Shown: piece after piece, positions 15,593-23,854 of the stretch | How the letters are laid out: each line of letters starts with the position of its first letter | How positions within the stretch are numbered: position 1 is the stretch's first letter | DNA from: DASZMX01 sp035551475 | GTDB lineage: Bacteria > Verrucomicrobiota > Verrucomicrobiia > Limisphaerales > Palsa-1400 | Reading direction: 5' to 3' | Assembly (NCBI GenBank): GCA_035551475.1 | Contig: DASZMX010000113.1 | Span: forward strand, 1-35,588 | DNA length: 35,588 nt | Position numbers and translations under genes: made by a program | Notes under the pieces: generated by a model | Databases searched by the model: none | Told to the model about the DNA's origin: nothing | The model's input: the letters and a program-made list of their open reading frames with translations, nothing else

Positions 15593-16942
15593 TTGAAACC
15601 CATCGCGTGTTCATTATTTGCGGCGCTGTCCCTGACGGCGGCTAATTTATCTGCCGGCGTGGCCGCTCTTCCGCCGATGGGTTGGAACAGCTACGACGCC
15701 TACGGCGATTCTGTCACCGAGGCCGAGACGCTCACGAACGCGGCGTGGATGAACACGCATTTGCGCGCCTTCGGATGGGACACGATCGTTGTGGATTTCC
15801 GGTGGTACGACGCTCTGGCCGACGGCCTGCGCGTGCAAAATCCCGAGGGCGTGATGATCGATTCCTTCGGCCGATGCGTGCCGGCGACGAACCGTTTTCC
15901 GAGCGCGGTGAAAGGCGCCGGCTTCAAACCGCTGGCCGACAAACTTCACGCGATGGGTTTGAAGTTCGGCATTCATATCATGCGCGGCATTCCGCGCCGG
16001 GCGGTGGAGCAAAATCTGCCCATCGCGAACTCACCGTTTCACGCGGCGGACGCCGTGCTGCCTTTGGGCGACACCAACCGGACGTGTGTCTGGAATCGCG
16101 ACATGTTTGGCGTCGACGCCAAGTCAGCGGCGGGTCGGGCGTGGTACGAGAGCATTGCGCGCCAATACGCCGGGTGGAACGTGGATTACATCAAGTGCGA
16201 TGACATCGCAAATTTGCAGCGCGGGATCATTTATGACGCGCCGGAAATTGAAGCGTTATCCACGGCCTTGCAGCAAACCGGGCGGCCGATAGCGCTGAGT
16301 ATCTCGCCCGGTGAAACGCCGGTGAATTGCGGCCCGCATCTGCGGAAATTCGTTAATCTCTGGAGAATCTCGGGCGACTTCTGGGACCGGTGGAGTTGTG
16401 TCGATCATAATTTTGATTTGTTCGGGGCGTGGCTGCCCGACGCGGGGCCCGGCCATTGGCCGGATGGAGACATGATTCCGCTAGGGCATATTTGCCTGCG
16501 AAATTGCGACGTCCACCCCGACCGCTGGACGCGGCTGACGCGCGCGGAGCAGGTCACGCTTATGACGCTGCTCGCCATCGCCCCATCCCCGCTCATGCTC
16601 GGGATGAACCTGCCGGACAACGACGCCTGGACAACGTCATTATTGACAAACACGGAAGTTCTGGCGGTGAATCAGGACCCGCTCGGCCGCGCGGCGCGGC
16701 GCATGACCGGGCCGCCCGTGGCCGCCGAAACCTGGATGAAAACCTTATCCGACGGCAGTTGCGCCATCGGGCTGTTCAACCGGTCGAACCAGACCGCGCA
16801 TGTTCATTTTCCCTGGCGAAATCTCGGCTTCACCAGCGCACCGGAGGTCCGTGATTTATGGCTGCGGCAAACCCTGGCGCGCGCCGAGGAATACGCCCAA
16901 GACCTGCCGCCGCACGGCAGCGTTTTGCTGAGAGTCAAATAG
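15593..16942 (+). CDS. Secreted GH27 glycosidase (alpha-galactosidase / beta-L-arabinopyranosidase type)
   Basis: A 449-residue protein. TTG start with CGGGA about 8 nt upstream; signal peptide about 1-22. The (beta/alpha)8 fold starts PPMGWNSYDAYG. The nucleophile is D203 in DYIKCDD and the acid/base D262 in WRISGDFWD. The substrate-binding Asp-Asp-Cys-Trp of classical alpha-galactosidases is replaced by VDFRW (67-71), so the second Asp is Phe. This belongs to a bacterial subgroup with the IVVDxxW and HIMRGIPR motifs. GH27 also contains beta-L-arabinopyranosidases, and galactose and beta-L-arabinopyranose differ only at C6. Given araBA upstream, an arabinopyranosidase role is a reasonable alternative. 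Its stop directly abuts the stop of the convergent GH51 gene. Confidence 0.85.
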   Translation: MKPIACSLFAALSLTAANLSAGVAALPPMGWNSYDAYGDSVTEAETLTNAAWMNTHLRAFGWDTIVVDFRWYDALADGLRVQNPEGVMIDSFGRCVPATNRFPSAVKGAGFKPLADKLHAMGLKFGIHIMRGIPRRAVEQNLPIANSPFHAADAVLPLGDTNRTCVWNRDMFGVDAKSAAGRAWYESIARQYAGWNVDYIKCDDIANLQRGIIYDAPEIEALSTALQQTGRPIALSISPGETPVNCGPHLRKFVNLWRISGDFWDRWSCVDHNFDLFGAWLPDAGPGHWPDGDMIPLGHICLRNCDVHPDRWTRLTRAEQVTLMTLLAIAPSPLMLGMNLPDNDAWTTSLLTNTEVLAVNQDPLGRAARRMTGPPVAAETWMKTLSDGSCAIGLFNRSNQTAHVHFPWRNLGFTSAPEVRDLWLRQTLARAEEYAQDLPPHGSVLLRVK

Positions 16943-18868
16943 TTAGTCCTTCACGCCATTCAGGCGCAGGACGGTGAACGAGTTGGCCGGAAAGGCGTGG
17001 GTAAACTCCGGCTTGGTTTCCGTCAGCGCCTGCCGCACCGGAGCGGCTTTTTCGTCGCTCAGGCTTTCACCCGCCAGGACGGTGACGGACGAATTGGCCG
17101 TGAACGCGGCGACGCCGTTTAAAGTGACCGTGGCCGAAACAGGCTCGGGCGAAGCGTTGATGACTTTGAGAATCACGTCATTGGCCACGTCGTCATGCGT
17201 CGCCGAGGCGAAGAAACGCGCGCCGGCGCCTTCGGCGGCAACCGGCAGAATTTTGTCGCCGCGATTGAGGCTGAAAAGTTGCTGGGCGTAATAATTTGGG
17301 GTCAAGCGCACATGGAGGCTGTCGCACCAGATAAGATCGGGCGTCCATTGCCAGGCTTCCGTGTTGGAAAAGAGCGGGGCGTAGGAAGCCATGCGCACGA
17401 CATCGGCATTGCGCTCCAGGCCGGTCATGTACGCCGCCTCGGCCAGGGCGCACTCCAGCGTGTTGCGGTTTTTGGGGCTGACGACATCGACGCTTTGCGC
17501 GGCGTATTCACCCATGAAAACCTTGGGCCCATTGCGATCGTAGGCGTCGTAACGGTGCGTGTTATTGAAAAACCATTCGGGATGATCGTAGCAATGCTGA
17601 TCGACGATGTCGGCGTGCAGCTCGGTCAGCTTGGGCCAGAGATATTGAAAGCGGCTGTCGTTGGGCGAAGGGCCGGCATCCGAGACCAGCATGATCTCGG
17701 GATGCTTTTCCTTCAGCGCCTTGGCGAAGCGCACATAGCGATCGATGTATTGCGGCCCCCATTGCTCGTTGCCCACGCCCATCATGGTCATGTGAAACGG
17801 TTCGGGATGGCCGAGTTGCGCGCGCCGGGCGCCCCATGGGCTGTCGGCGGGGCCGTTGGCAAACTCGATCAGATCCAAGGCGTCCTGGATGAACGGCTCA
17901 AGCTGGTCGAGCGGGCAAAGTTCGCCGGAATTGAATTGACAGGCCATGCCGCAATTGATGATCGGCAGCGGCTGGGCGCCGAGATCGGCGCAGAGTTGAA
18001 AGAACTCGAAAAACCCGAGCCCGAACGATTGGAAATAATCCGGCGTCGGACGGTGAATGAACTCGTAGTTCCAGCGGTCAATCAGAAGATGGCGCTCGTC
18101 CACCGGGAGAATCGTGTTCTTCCATTGGTAACGCCGATCCAACTGGCTGCCTTCGACAATGCAGCCGCCGGGAAAACGCATAAAACCCGGATGCATATCG
18201 GCCAGGGCTTGCACCATGTCCGCGCGCAAACCGCCAGGACGGTTCTTCCAGGTATGCTGGGGAAAAAGTGAAATCATGTCCAGATCGACGGCGCCCTTGG
18301 CTTCGAGAATCACGTTAAGCCGCCCGCGCGCTTCGGTGGAATTCGCGCGCAGCGTGGCGTGGACTTTCTCCCAATGGCCGGCGGCCGGCGTGACCAAGGC
18401 CGAGTCAAGAATCGTTCCGTCGTCGCCAACCAATTGGACGCGCACGGCGGTGTCGCCGCGCGCCCACGCGGAGAAGTCGTAGCTCTCGCCCTGGTGGAAG
18501 CCCATGCCGCGAAAGCCTTCGTTGGAAATGCCGAAGGGCGCGCCGCCGCTGGACGCGACGTGGAGATAATGCGGATTGGCGGGGTTGATGGGATCGTCCG
18601 AGCGCACGGCGAGCTCGCCATGCGCGAGGCTCGGGCTGAGCGTGATCCAGCCCATGAGCGGCTCGGGAAATTCAAACGACCGATTTTTAACCAGCTCGGC
18701 GTAGAGGCCGCCGTCGCCGCCGAAGTTGATGTCTTCAAAGAAAATGCCCCACATCGCGGGATTGATGGCCGGGCCGGGCCGCGCGGCATCCACAGTTAAT
18801 TTGACAGAGTCGGCGGCGCACGCGGTGGCGGCGGCCAGCAGGAGAGATGGAATGGAGGTTCTTTTCAT
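16943..18868 (-). CDS. Secreted GH51 alpha-L-arabinofuranosidase
   Basis: A 641-residue protein from ATG 18868, with a signal peptide (MKRTSIPSLLLAAATACA, cut near 18-19). N-terminal segment MWGIFFEDINFGGDGGLYAE (39-58) is typical of GH51. A carbohydrate-binding-like insert (about 75-205, SGGAPFGISNEGF and later) precedes the catalytic barrel. Catalytic residues: acid/base E368 in GVGNEQWG and nucleophile E454 in FMGEYAAQ. The C-terminal beta-sandwich starts about 560. It removes alpha-1,2/1,3-linked and terminal arabinofuranose from arabinan or arabinoxylan. It is the last gene of the arabinanase unit, 22 bp after the GH43 gene. No convincing terminator separates it from the opposing GH27 gene. 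Confidence 0.92.
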   Translation of the reverse strand: MKRTSIPSLLLAAATACAADSVKLTVDAARPGPAINPAMWGIFFEDINFGGDGGLYAELVKNRSFEFPEPLMGWITLSPSLAHGELAVRSDDPINPANPHYLHVASSGGAPFGISNEGFRGMGFHQGESYDFSAWARGDTAVRVQLVGDDGTILDSALVTPAAGHWEKVHATLRANSTEARGRLNVILEAKGAVDLDMISLFPQHTWKNRPGGLRADMVQALADMHPGFMRFPGGCIVEGSQLDRRYQWKNTILPVDERHLLIDRWNYEFIHRPTPDYFQSFGLGFFEFFQLCADLGAQPLPIINCGMACQFNSGELCPLDQLEPFIQDALDLIEFANGPADSPWGARRAQLGHPEPFHMTMMGVGNEQWGPQYIDRYVRFAKALKEKHPEIMLVSDAGPSPNDSRFQYLWPKLTELHADIVDQHCYDHPEWFFNNTHRYDAYDRNGPKVFMGEYAAQSVDVVSPKNRNTLECALAEAAYMTGLERNADVVRMASYAPLFSNTEAWQWTPDLIWCDSLHVRLTPNYYAQQLFSLNRGDKILPVAAEGAGARFFASATHDDVANDVILKVINASPEPVSATVTLNGVAAFTANSSVTVLAGESLSDEKAAPVRQALTETKPEFTHAFPANSFTVLRLNGVKD

Positions 18869-18890
18869 GTTGGGATTTAATTGGCTCGTT

Positions 18891-20294
18891 TCATGGAAAA
18901 AGACGGAAATAGGCGGCGGCGCCGGATTCGGGGAGGCGAATCGGGCTGGCCAGATTGGTGGCGTAACGCCACGGGCCGCCCGGATCATCCGCTTGTTGCA
19001 GGCGCGCGCCGGCCGCCGCCCAATAAATAAGCTGCTCGCCCGGAAAGTGCGCCACGCCCAGCGACGGACCGGCGCCGGCGACGTAGGCGTTCGTTATTCC
19101 CGTCAACACGCAGCCCGCGGGATTGCTGAGCGTGACGCGATAGAAGCCTCCCGGTTGCAGCGCCGGCAACGAAATCGTTTCCGTGACGGAGCCCGGCGGA
19201 AAGAGCACGACGTCCGCCGCCACCGAACTTCCATCCGCCGCGAACATCGTATAGTTTACAGACTCGGCGTAGCCGGCGGCGGCAGCCAATGCCACCACCG
19301 CGGCGTTATTGGTCGCGAACTGCACGGGCGTGGGCGGTTGATTGAGGACGGGCCAATTGTCGGCGCTCCACGTCAAGGACGCCATGCCGAGGGTGGGATT
19401 CCCGTTATTATTGCCGTCGTAATAGTGATAAGTGAACCAGTTGGTCGGCCCGAGAAAGATGCCGGCTTGCCCCGGCCCGATAAAACGTCCCGCGCCGCCG
19501 AGCAGCAACGTGCCGCCGCCTTGCGCCATGCTGACGCCATTTTTATCCAGGAACGGCCCGGCAATGTTCGTGCTGCGGCCCACGCGGATATTGTAAGTGC
19601 TATCCACGCCTTCGCAGCAGGCGTCCCAGTTGACAAATAAATAGTAATAGGCGCCGCGTTGCGCGAGGCAGGAAGCCTCAATGGCCGTGCTGGGCGGATG
19701 AGTCGCCAGGATGCGGATCGTGGCCGGCGGGGGCAGGCGCAGTCCGGTGGCCGGATCCAACTGCGCCAGGTAAACCCCGTTCCAGAAGGACCCGAAAGAC
19801 ATCCAGAGCTTTCCGTCCGCCGCCGGCAGGACGCCGGGGTCAATCGCGTTAAAGGGGTAGCCGTTCGAGGATTGGATGACGGGGCCTTGATCGACCCAGC
19901 GATAACCGGCGACCGACGGATCGAGCGTGGAGTTCGTGGCCAGCCCGATCGCCGAGACCTGGCTGCCGAACGTGGACACCGCGTAATAGAGGCAATAGCG
20001 GCCGTTCACCAAGACCACATCCGGCGCCCAGAAAAACCCGGTGAAGCCGGGCACGGCATTGGTCGTCCAGCGCGGGAAATTGGCCGAATCGAAAACCGCC
20101 GGCCCGGCGACCCAATGAAGGCGGTCCACTGACTTCTTGGAAATGATGTTCTGGCCGGTGGCATAGATGAAGTAAGCGCCGTTGCACTCCACCATCGGCG
20201 ATGGATCATGCGCCGCGAGATCTCCCTGCAACGGCTCCTGCGCGCGGGCGGCCGCCAGCGAGAGCAAGATGATCATGGCGCAAAGAAACTTCAT
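18891..20294 (-). CDS. Secreted GH43 endo-arabinanase-like enzyme with C-terminal tail domain
   Basis: A 467-residue protein: signal peptide about 1-18, five-blade propeller about 25-325, then an extra domain about 330-467. The GH43 triad is D30 (AHDPSPM), D152 (FNAIDPG) and E206 (TAIEASC). The NWDACCEGVDSTYNIRVGRS segment marks the endo-1,5-arabinanase-like group. The C-terminal part ends WRYATNLASP...AAAYFRLFP, the same tail style as the LamG and LRR proteins in this window. It overlaps the upstream GH43 gene by ATGA (4 nt). Its blade motifs diverge from the other two GH43 enzymes, so a different cleavage pattern or exo/endo preference is possible. Confidence 0.88.
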   Translation of the reverse strand: MKFLCAMIILLSLAAARAQEPLQGDLAAHDPSPMVECNGAYFIYATGQNIISKKSVDRLHWVAGPAVFDSANFPRWTTNAVPGFTGFFWAPDVVLVNGRYCLYYAVSTFGSQVSAIGLATNSTLDPSVAGYRWVDQGPVIQSSNGYPFNAIDPGVLPAADGKLWMSFGSFWNGVYLAQLDPATGLRLPPPATIRILATHPPSTAIEASCLAQRGAYYYLFVNWDACCEGVDSTYNIRVGRSTNIAGPFLDKNGVSMAQGGGTLLLGGAGRFIGPGQAGIFLGPTNWFTYHYYDGNNNGNPTLGMASLTWSADNWPVLNQPPTPVQFATNNAAVVALAAAAGYAESVNYTMFAADGSSVAADVVLFPPGSVTETISLPALQPGGFYRVTLSNPAGCVLTGITNAYVAGAGPSLGVAHFPGEQLIYWAAAGARLQQADDPGGPWRYATNLASPIRLPESGAAAYFRLFP

Positions 20295-21265
20295 TGGGCC
20301 GGCCCTTGCGCTTCGGGCCAGCCCTCGGCGTCCCAGCGCAGCGGAAGAATTCCGAGCGTGGGCAAGCCGCCCCTCGAGCCGTCATAGAAATGGCAGCTCA
20401 GGAAATCCGCGCCGTTCGCGACGATGATCCCGGCGTGGCCCGGGCCGATGAATTCTCCCTGCGTTTGCAGGAAAAGAGTCCCGCCATCGTGGAGCAAATC
20501 GTGCCCTTCCTTGTCAAGATAAGGGCCAATGACATCCTTGCTGCGGCCGAGGCGGATATTATAGGTGCTTTTGGCGCCGCGACAGCATTGGCCCCAATTC
20601 ACAAAGAGGTAGTAATAATCGTCGTGGAAATAAATATAAGACGCTTCGATGGAGTCATGATGCGCGAGGGGAAAGATGGGTGACTCCTCGCGAATGCGCC
20701 GGCCGGTTTCTGGATTCAGCTCAATCAATTTAATGCCGCTCCAATAGGAGCCGAACGCCAGCCACAATTGGCCCTCGGGCGTGCGGAGCGCGGCGGGATC
20801 AATGGCGTTGTAGTCGTCGTTCTCGGTGGTGCGGATGACCGGGCCGCAATCGGTCCAATGATAGGAAGCGCTGGTTGGATCGAGCGTGGCGTTGGTCGCC
20901 AGGCCAATCACGGAGTCGCGTTTGCCCCAGGAGGAAACCGCGTAGTAAAGGAAGTAGCCATTCGTGGCCGCAAAGACGTCGGGCGCCCAGAAATGCCCGT
21001 GATTGGCGTGGATGGTGTTGGTGGTCCACGCGGGAACATTGCTAAAGACCAGCGGCCCGGCCTCCCAATGTTTAAGGTCCTTGGAATGGCGCGACACAAT
21101 TCCGCGACCGGTGGCGAAGAGCCAATATTCGCCCGCGCACCGAACAATCGTCGAGGGATCATGCACCGAAGTGTCGCGGCGGGCAAAATCGGCGAGCGGG
21201 CTTTGAGCCCGCGCGGTAAGCAAGGCGCCGGCGGCGAACAGCCAGGCGAGGATGATTGGTTTCAT
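20291..21265 (-). CDS. Secreted GH43 arabinan endo-1,5-alpha-L-arabinosidase-like enzyme
   Basis: A 324-residue single-domain propeller, the common length for endo-arabinanases. Signal peptide about 1-20. The triad is D36 (SVHDPSTI), D156 (YNAIDPA) and E207 (DSIEASYI). The WGQCCRGAKSTYNIRLGRS segment and FWAPDVF are family landmarks. It acts on the alpha-1,5-arabinan backbone outside the cytoplasm. The start codon overlaps the stop of the SGNH/TPR gene and the stop overlaps the start of the next GH43, both as ATGA. The nearest relative in the window is the 351-residue GH43 at 31756. Confidence 0.9.
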   Translation of the reverse strand: MKPIILAWLFAAGALLTARAQSPLADFARRDTSVHDPSTIVRCAGEYWLFATGRGIVSRHSKDLKHWEAGPLVFSNVPAWTTNTIHANHGHFWAPDVFAATNGYFLYYAVSSWGKRDSVIGLATNATLDPTSASYHWTDCGPVIRTTENDDYNAIDPAALRTPEGQLWLAFGSYWSGIKLIELNPETGRRIREESPIFPLAHHDSIEASYIYFHDDYYYLFVNWGQCCRGAKSTYNIRLGRSKDVIGPYLDKEGHDLLHDGGTLFLQTQGEFIGPGHAGIIVANGADFLSCHFYDGSRGGLPTLGILPLRWDAEGWPEAQGPAQ

Positions 21266-23757
21266 GAATGCGGCTCCAAAGAAGCGCGACGCTCCAAGCG
21301 GCGCAGGTAGGCGGCCGCCATGGAATTGTCGGGCGCGCGTTGCAGGGCTTCTTCAAATTGCGCGCGCGCCTCGGCGTCGCGATGCTGGTTAAACAGCGCG
21401 ATCCCCCAATTCAGCCGCGCCTCCACCAAATCGGGCTTTAGCTTGACGGCGAGTCCAAATTGTTCGCTGGCGGCGGCATCGTCCCCGCGCCGCCCGAACA
21501 CCAAGCCAAGGCAGAAATGGCCCTCGGCGAAACTGGGGTCGAGCCGGATGGCTTCCATGTAATTGGCCTGGGCGCCGTCCCAATCGCCGAGCTGCGCCAG
21601 CGTGAGGCCCAGATTGACGTGGACCTCCGGGTCGGAGGGATTGAGCCGCACCGAGTCAAGAAAATTGGTCAAGGCGCTGCGATAATCGCCTTTGACGAAA
21701 AACTCGCGCCCCAGAGCGGCGAAGGCGGCGGGAGTGTTGACGCGCGCTTCCATGGATTTGCCGAACTCCGCCTCGGCTGCGGCGTGGCTGCCGGAAGCAT
21801 CGAGGAGTTTGGCGAGGCCAAGATGCGCGGGGCCGAAGTAGGGTTTGAGCTTGAGGATGGCCTCGTACCGGCGACGCGCCTCCGGTTTTTTTCCCTGCGC
21901 CGCGTCGAGTTCCGCGAGGCCTTCCATGGAAGGCACATCGTCCGGCTGCAAACGCAGGGCTTGAGTCAACGCCGCTTCGGCTTCGGGAAATTTCCGCAAG
22001 TTCGCCAGGGCAATGCCGAGCGAACGCCACGCTTCATAGCTTTGCGGGAGCAGCTCTGTGATGCGGCGAAAGCTTTCCGCGGCGCCCGCGAAATCGTGCG
22101 TTTGCTCCTGAAAAACCGCGAGATTCTCGCGCAAGATCCAATCGTCCGGCCACGAGGCCACGGCTTGCCGGCACAGCTCTTTTTCGCGGGCGACAGCCTC
22201 CGGCTTGGTGGCGGGAAGCGTGCGTTCATAACGCGCCTTGGCGGCTTGATACGATTCCTCGTGATTGAGCTGGCTGGTGTAAGGCGGGTCGTTCAGGCGT
22301 TGCAGAATGGCGCGCTCGCCTTCGCTGCGGCTGTAATCGGTGAAGGCCAAACGCCGCGCGCACTCCGCTTTTGAAGCCCACACCGCATTGGTGGGCGCGA
22401 TCTGCCGCGCCATCGCGAGGGCGATCCGATAATTCCCGTCGAAATTCAAATGGACGTGCTCGTAAAGAAAATCGTTCCCCACAATGTGGTCCGGGCTGTC
22501 GGCGGCCAAAGTTTCCTGCGAGTCAACAAACGTCACGCCGGCTTGCTGCTGCGCCGCGGCGGTCTGCCGAATGATTTGGTTGAGGCGCGTGTCGGAACGG
22601 AAGCGCAGGGCGTCCTCGTCGCAAGCCAGGGTGAATTGCCGCAGCGCCTCCGCTGGATTGGTCGTCGCCAGGCAGCACTGGCCCCAGCGATAATGCAGGT
22701 CGGCGCTGGAGGCGTCCAATTTGGCTGCGGCGTCGAAACTCGTAATGGCGTCGAGAGGGCGGCCCGCGTTTTGCGCCTGCACACCGCTGTCAAATAATTG
22801 CTGCCAGCGCGCCGCGCCATTCGGAGCCAAACCGGGATCGCGCTCGGAGGCGAATGGGGCGCAGTCACGCAAATTGCGCGCCATCGAGCTGACGATGACG
22901 CGGGCGCCGTGGCGCGCGCCCAGCTCAATGATGTCGGCAAGGTTGCCCTGGAAATTAGCGTAAACCGCGGCCATGCGCGGATCCTCGGCGCGCACGTGAT
23001 TCTTGACGAACATGGACATGCCGCCCCAGACGGCTTCGCGCGCCGGGCGGGGGTGAAGGCGGCGCACCACACTGTCAAGCAGTTGGCCAACGCGCGTGGC
23101 CTTGAAGGCCAGGCTCAACCGCACGAGCGCGCGCGGCGGCGCCTTCGGGCCAAACACCGTGCCGGAGCCAAAGGGGCCGACGACCTCATTGTTCCCCATG
23201 TAAACCACCCACGCATCGCCTTGCAGGCCGGCGCAATCCTCGGCGATGGGCCAAACGACGTGGGAATTGATGCCTGTCATCGCGGTGTTCACGACTTCGA
23301 TGCGCCGGTCCGGATAGCGCAGCGACAGGAGCGCCTCCAGCATGCGCGACAAGCCAAACTCAGGTTGCGGATCGCCATACGCGGCCGATTCGCCGAAGAC
23401 AAAAACGCGGAATGTCCAGGGCGCTTTGGCCTTGGGCAGCAAAAGGGGGTAAGGCGTCCGCGCCATTTCCGGGCCGAAGAAACGCCAGCCGAACTTTTGG
23501 TTTTCCACCAAATAATCTTTATCGCCGAGGCGGAGCGGCAGAAAAAACGAAGCGGAATTTCCAAATGAAGCCACGCGCAACGCCGCCTCCAGCGCGAGCA
23601 AAAACAGAATGGGGGCCAGGACGGCGGCGGCCAGCCCAAAAGCCCATCGTCGCCGCACGGAAAGGGAGGGCGCCGCGGCGGGACGCGGATTGGCGGAGCC
23701 GGTCGAACGGTGGTTGGATTCGGCGTCTCTACTTCTCCGCAGCAGCTTCTTTTTCAC
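21262..23757 (-). CDS. Membrane-anchored SGNH-hydrolase-like protein with C-terminal TPR array
   Basis: An 831-residue protein. It has a basic cytoplasmic N-terminus, one membrane helix (about 38-62), then an SGNH-like domain: FVFGESAAYG with candidate nucleophile S124, YMGNNEVVG (N190, block III-like) and a C-terminal HLNFDGNYRIA near 435 supplying the His. An internal TPR-like pair is inserted before the last block (SGVQAQNAGRPLDAITSFD). From about 500 to 820 there are roughly nine TPR units (EAWRSLGIALANLRKFPEAE; VHVNLGLTLAQLGDWDGAQ). The family is common in Planctomycetes/Verrucomicrobia but unassigned. It heads the tight GH43-GH43-GH51 run and overlaps the first GH43 by ATGA. A polysaccharide acetyl- or feruloyl-esterase is one inference; a TPR scaffold is another. 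Confidence 0.75.
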   Translation of the reverse strand: MKKKLLRRSRDAESNHRSTGSANPRPAAAPSLSVRRRWAFGLAAAVLAPILFLLALEAALRVASFGNSASFFLPLRLGDKDYLVENQKFGWRFFGPEMARTPYPLLLPKAKAPWTFRVFVFGESAAYGDPQPEFGLSRMLEALLSLRYPDRRIEVVNTAMTGINSHVVWPIAEDCAGLQGDAWVVYMGNNEVVGPFGSGTVFGPKAPPRALVRLSLAFKATRVGQLLDSVVRRLHPRPAREAVWGGMSMFVKNHVRAEDPRMAAVYANFQGNLADIIELGARHGARVIVSSMARNLRDCAPFASERDPGLAPNGAARWQQLFDSGVQAQNAGRPLDAITSFDAAAKLDASSADLHYRWGQCCLATTNPAEALRQFTLACDEDALRFRSDTRLNQIIRQTAAAQQQAGVTFVDSQETLAADSPDHIVGNDFLYEHVHLNFDGNYRIALAMARQIAPTNAVWASKAECARRLAFTDYSRSEGERAILQRLNDPPYTSQLNHEESYQAAKARYERTLPATKPEAVAREKELCRQAVASWPDDWILRENLAVFQEQTHDFAGAAESFRRITELLPQSYEAWRSLGIALANLRKFPEAEAALTQALRLQPDDVPSMEGLAELDAAQGKKPEARRRYEAILKLKPYFGPAHLGLAKLLDASGSHAAAEAEFGKSMEARVNTPAAFAALGREFFVKGDYRSALTNFLDSVRLNPSDPEVHVNLGLTLAQLGDWDGAQANYMEAIRLDPSFAEGHFCLGLVFGRRGDDAAASEQFGLAVKLKPDLVEARLNWGIALFNQHRDAEARAQFEEALQRAPDNSMAAAYLRRLERRASLEPHS

Positions 23758-23797
23758 GACGAATAACGCACGCCACCGGCCCTCGCTTTCAGCGAAA

Positions 23798-23831
23798 AGC
23801 GCGCGGGCGTGATAGGTCGCGCCCGCGCGCT
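23798..23831 (-). terminator. Rho-independent terminator-like hairpin after the LamG gene
   Basis: A perfect 12-bp GC-rich stem (agcgcgcgggcg, 23798-23809; cgcccgcgcgct, 23820-23831) with a 10-nt loop, followed on the reverse strand by TTTTCGCT. It begins 24 bp after the LamG stop. A second hairpin, cgcttt (23784-23789) with aaagcg (23796-23801), overlaps its distal arm and T run, so the two are mutually exclusive. Only about 40 bp remain before the SGNH/TPR start, which leaves little space for a new promoter, so partial read-through is likely. Confidence 0.6.
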
Positions 23832-23854
23832 GCAGAGTGGCCCTGACTCAGCGA

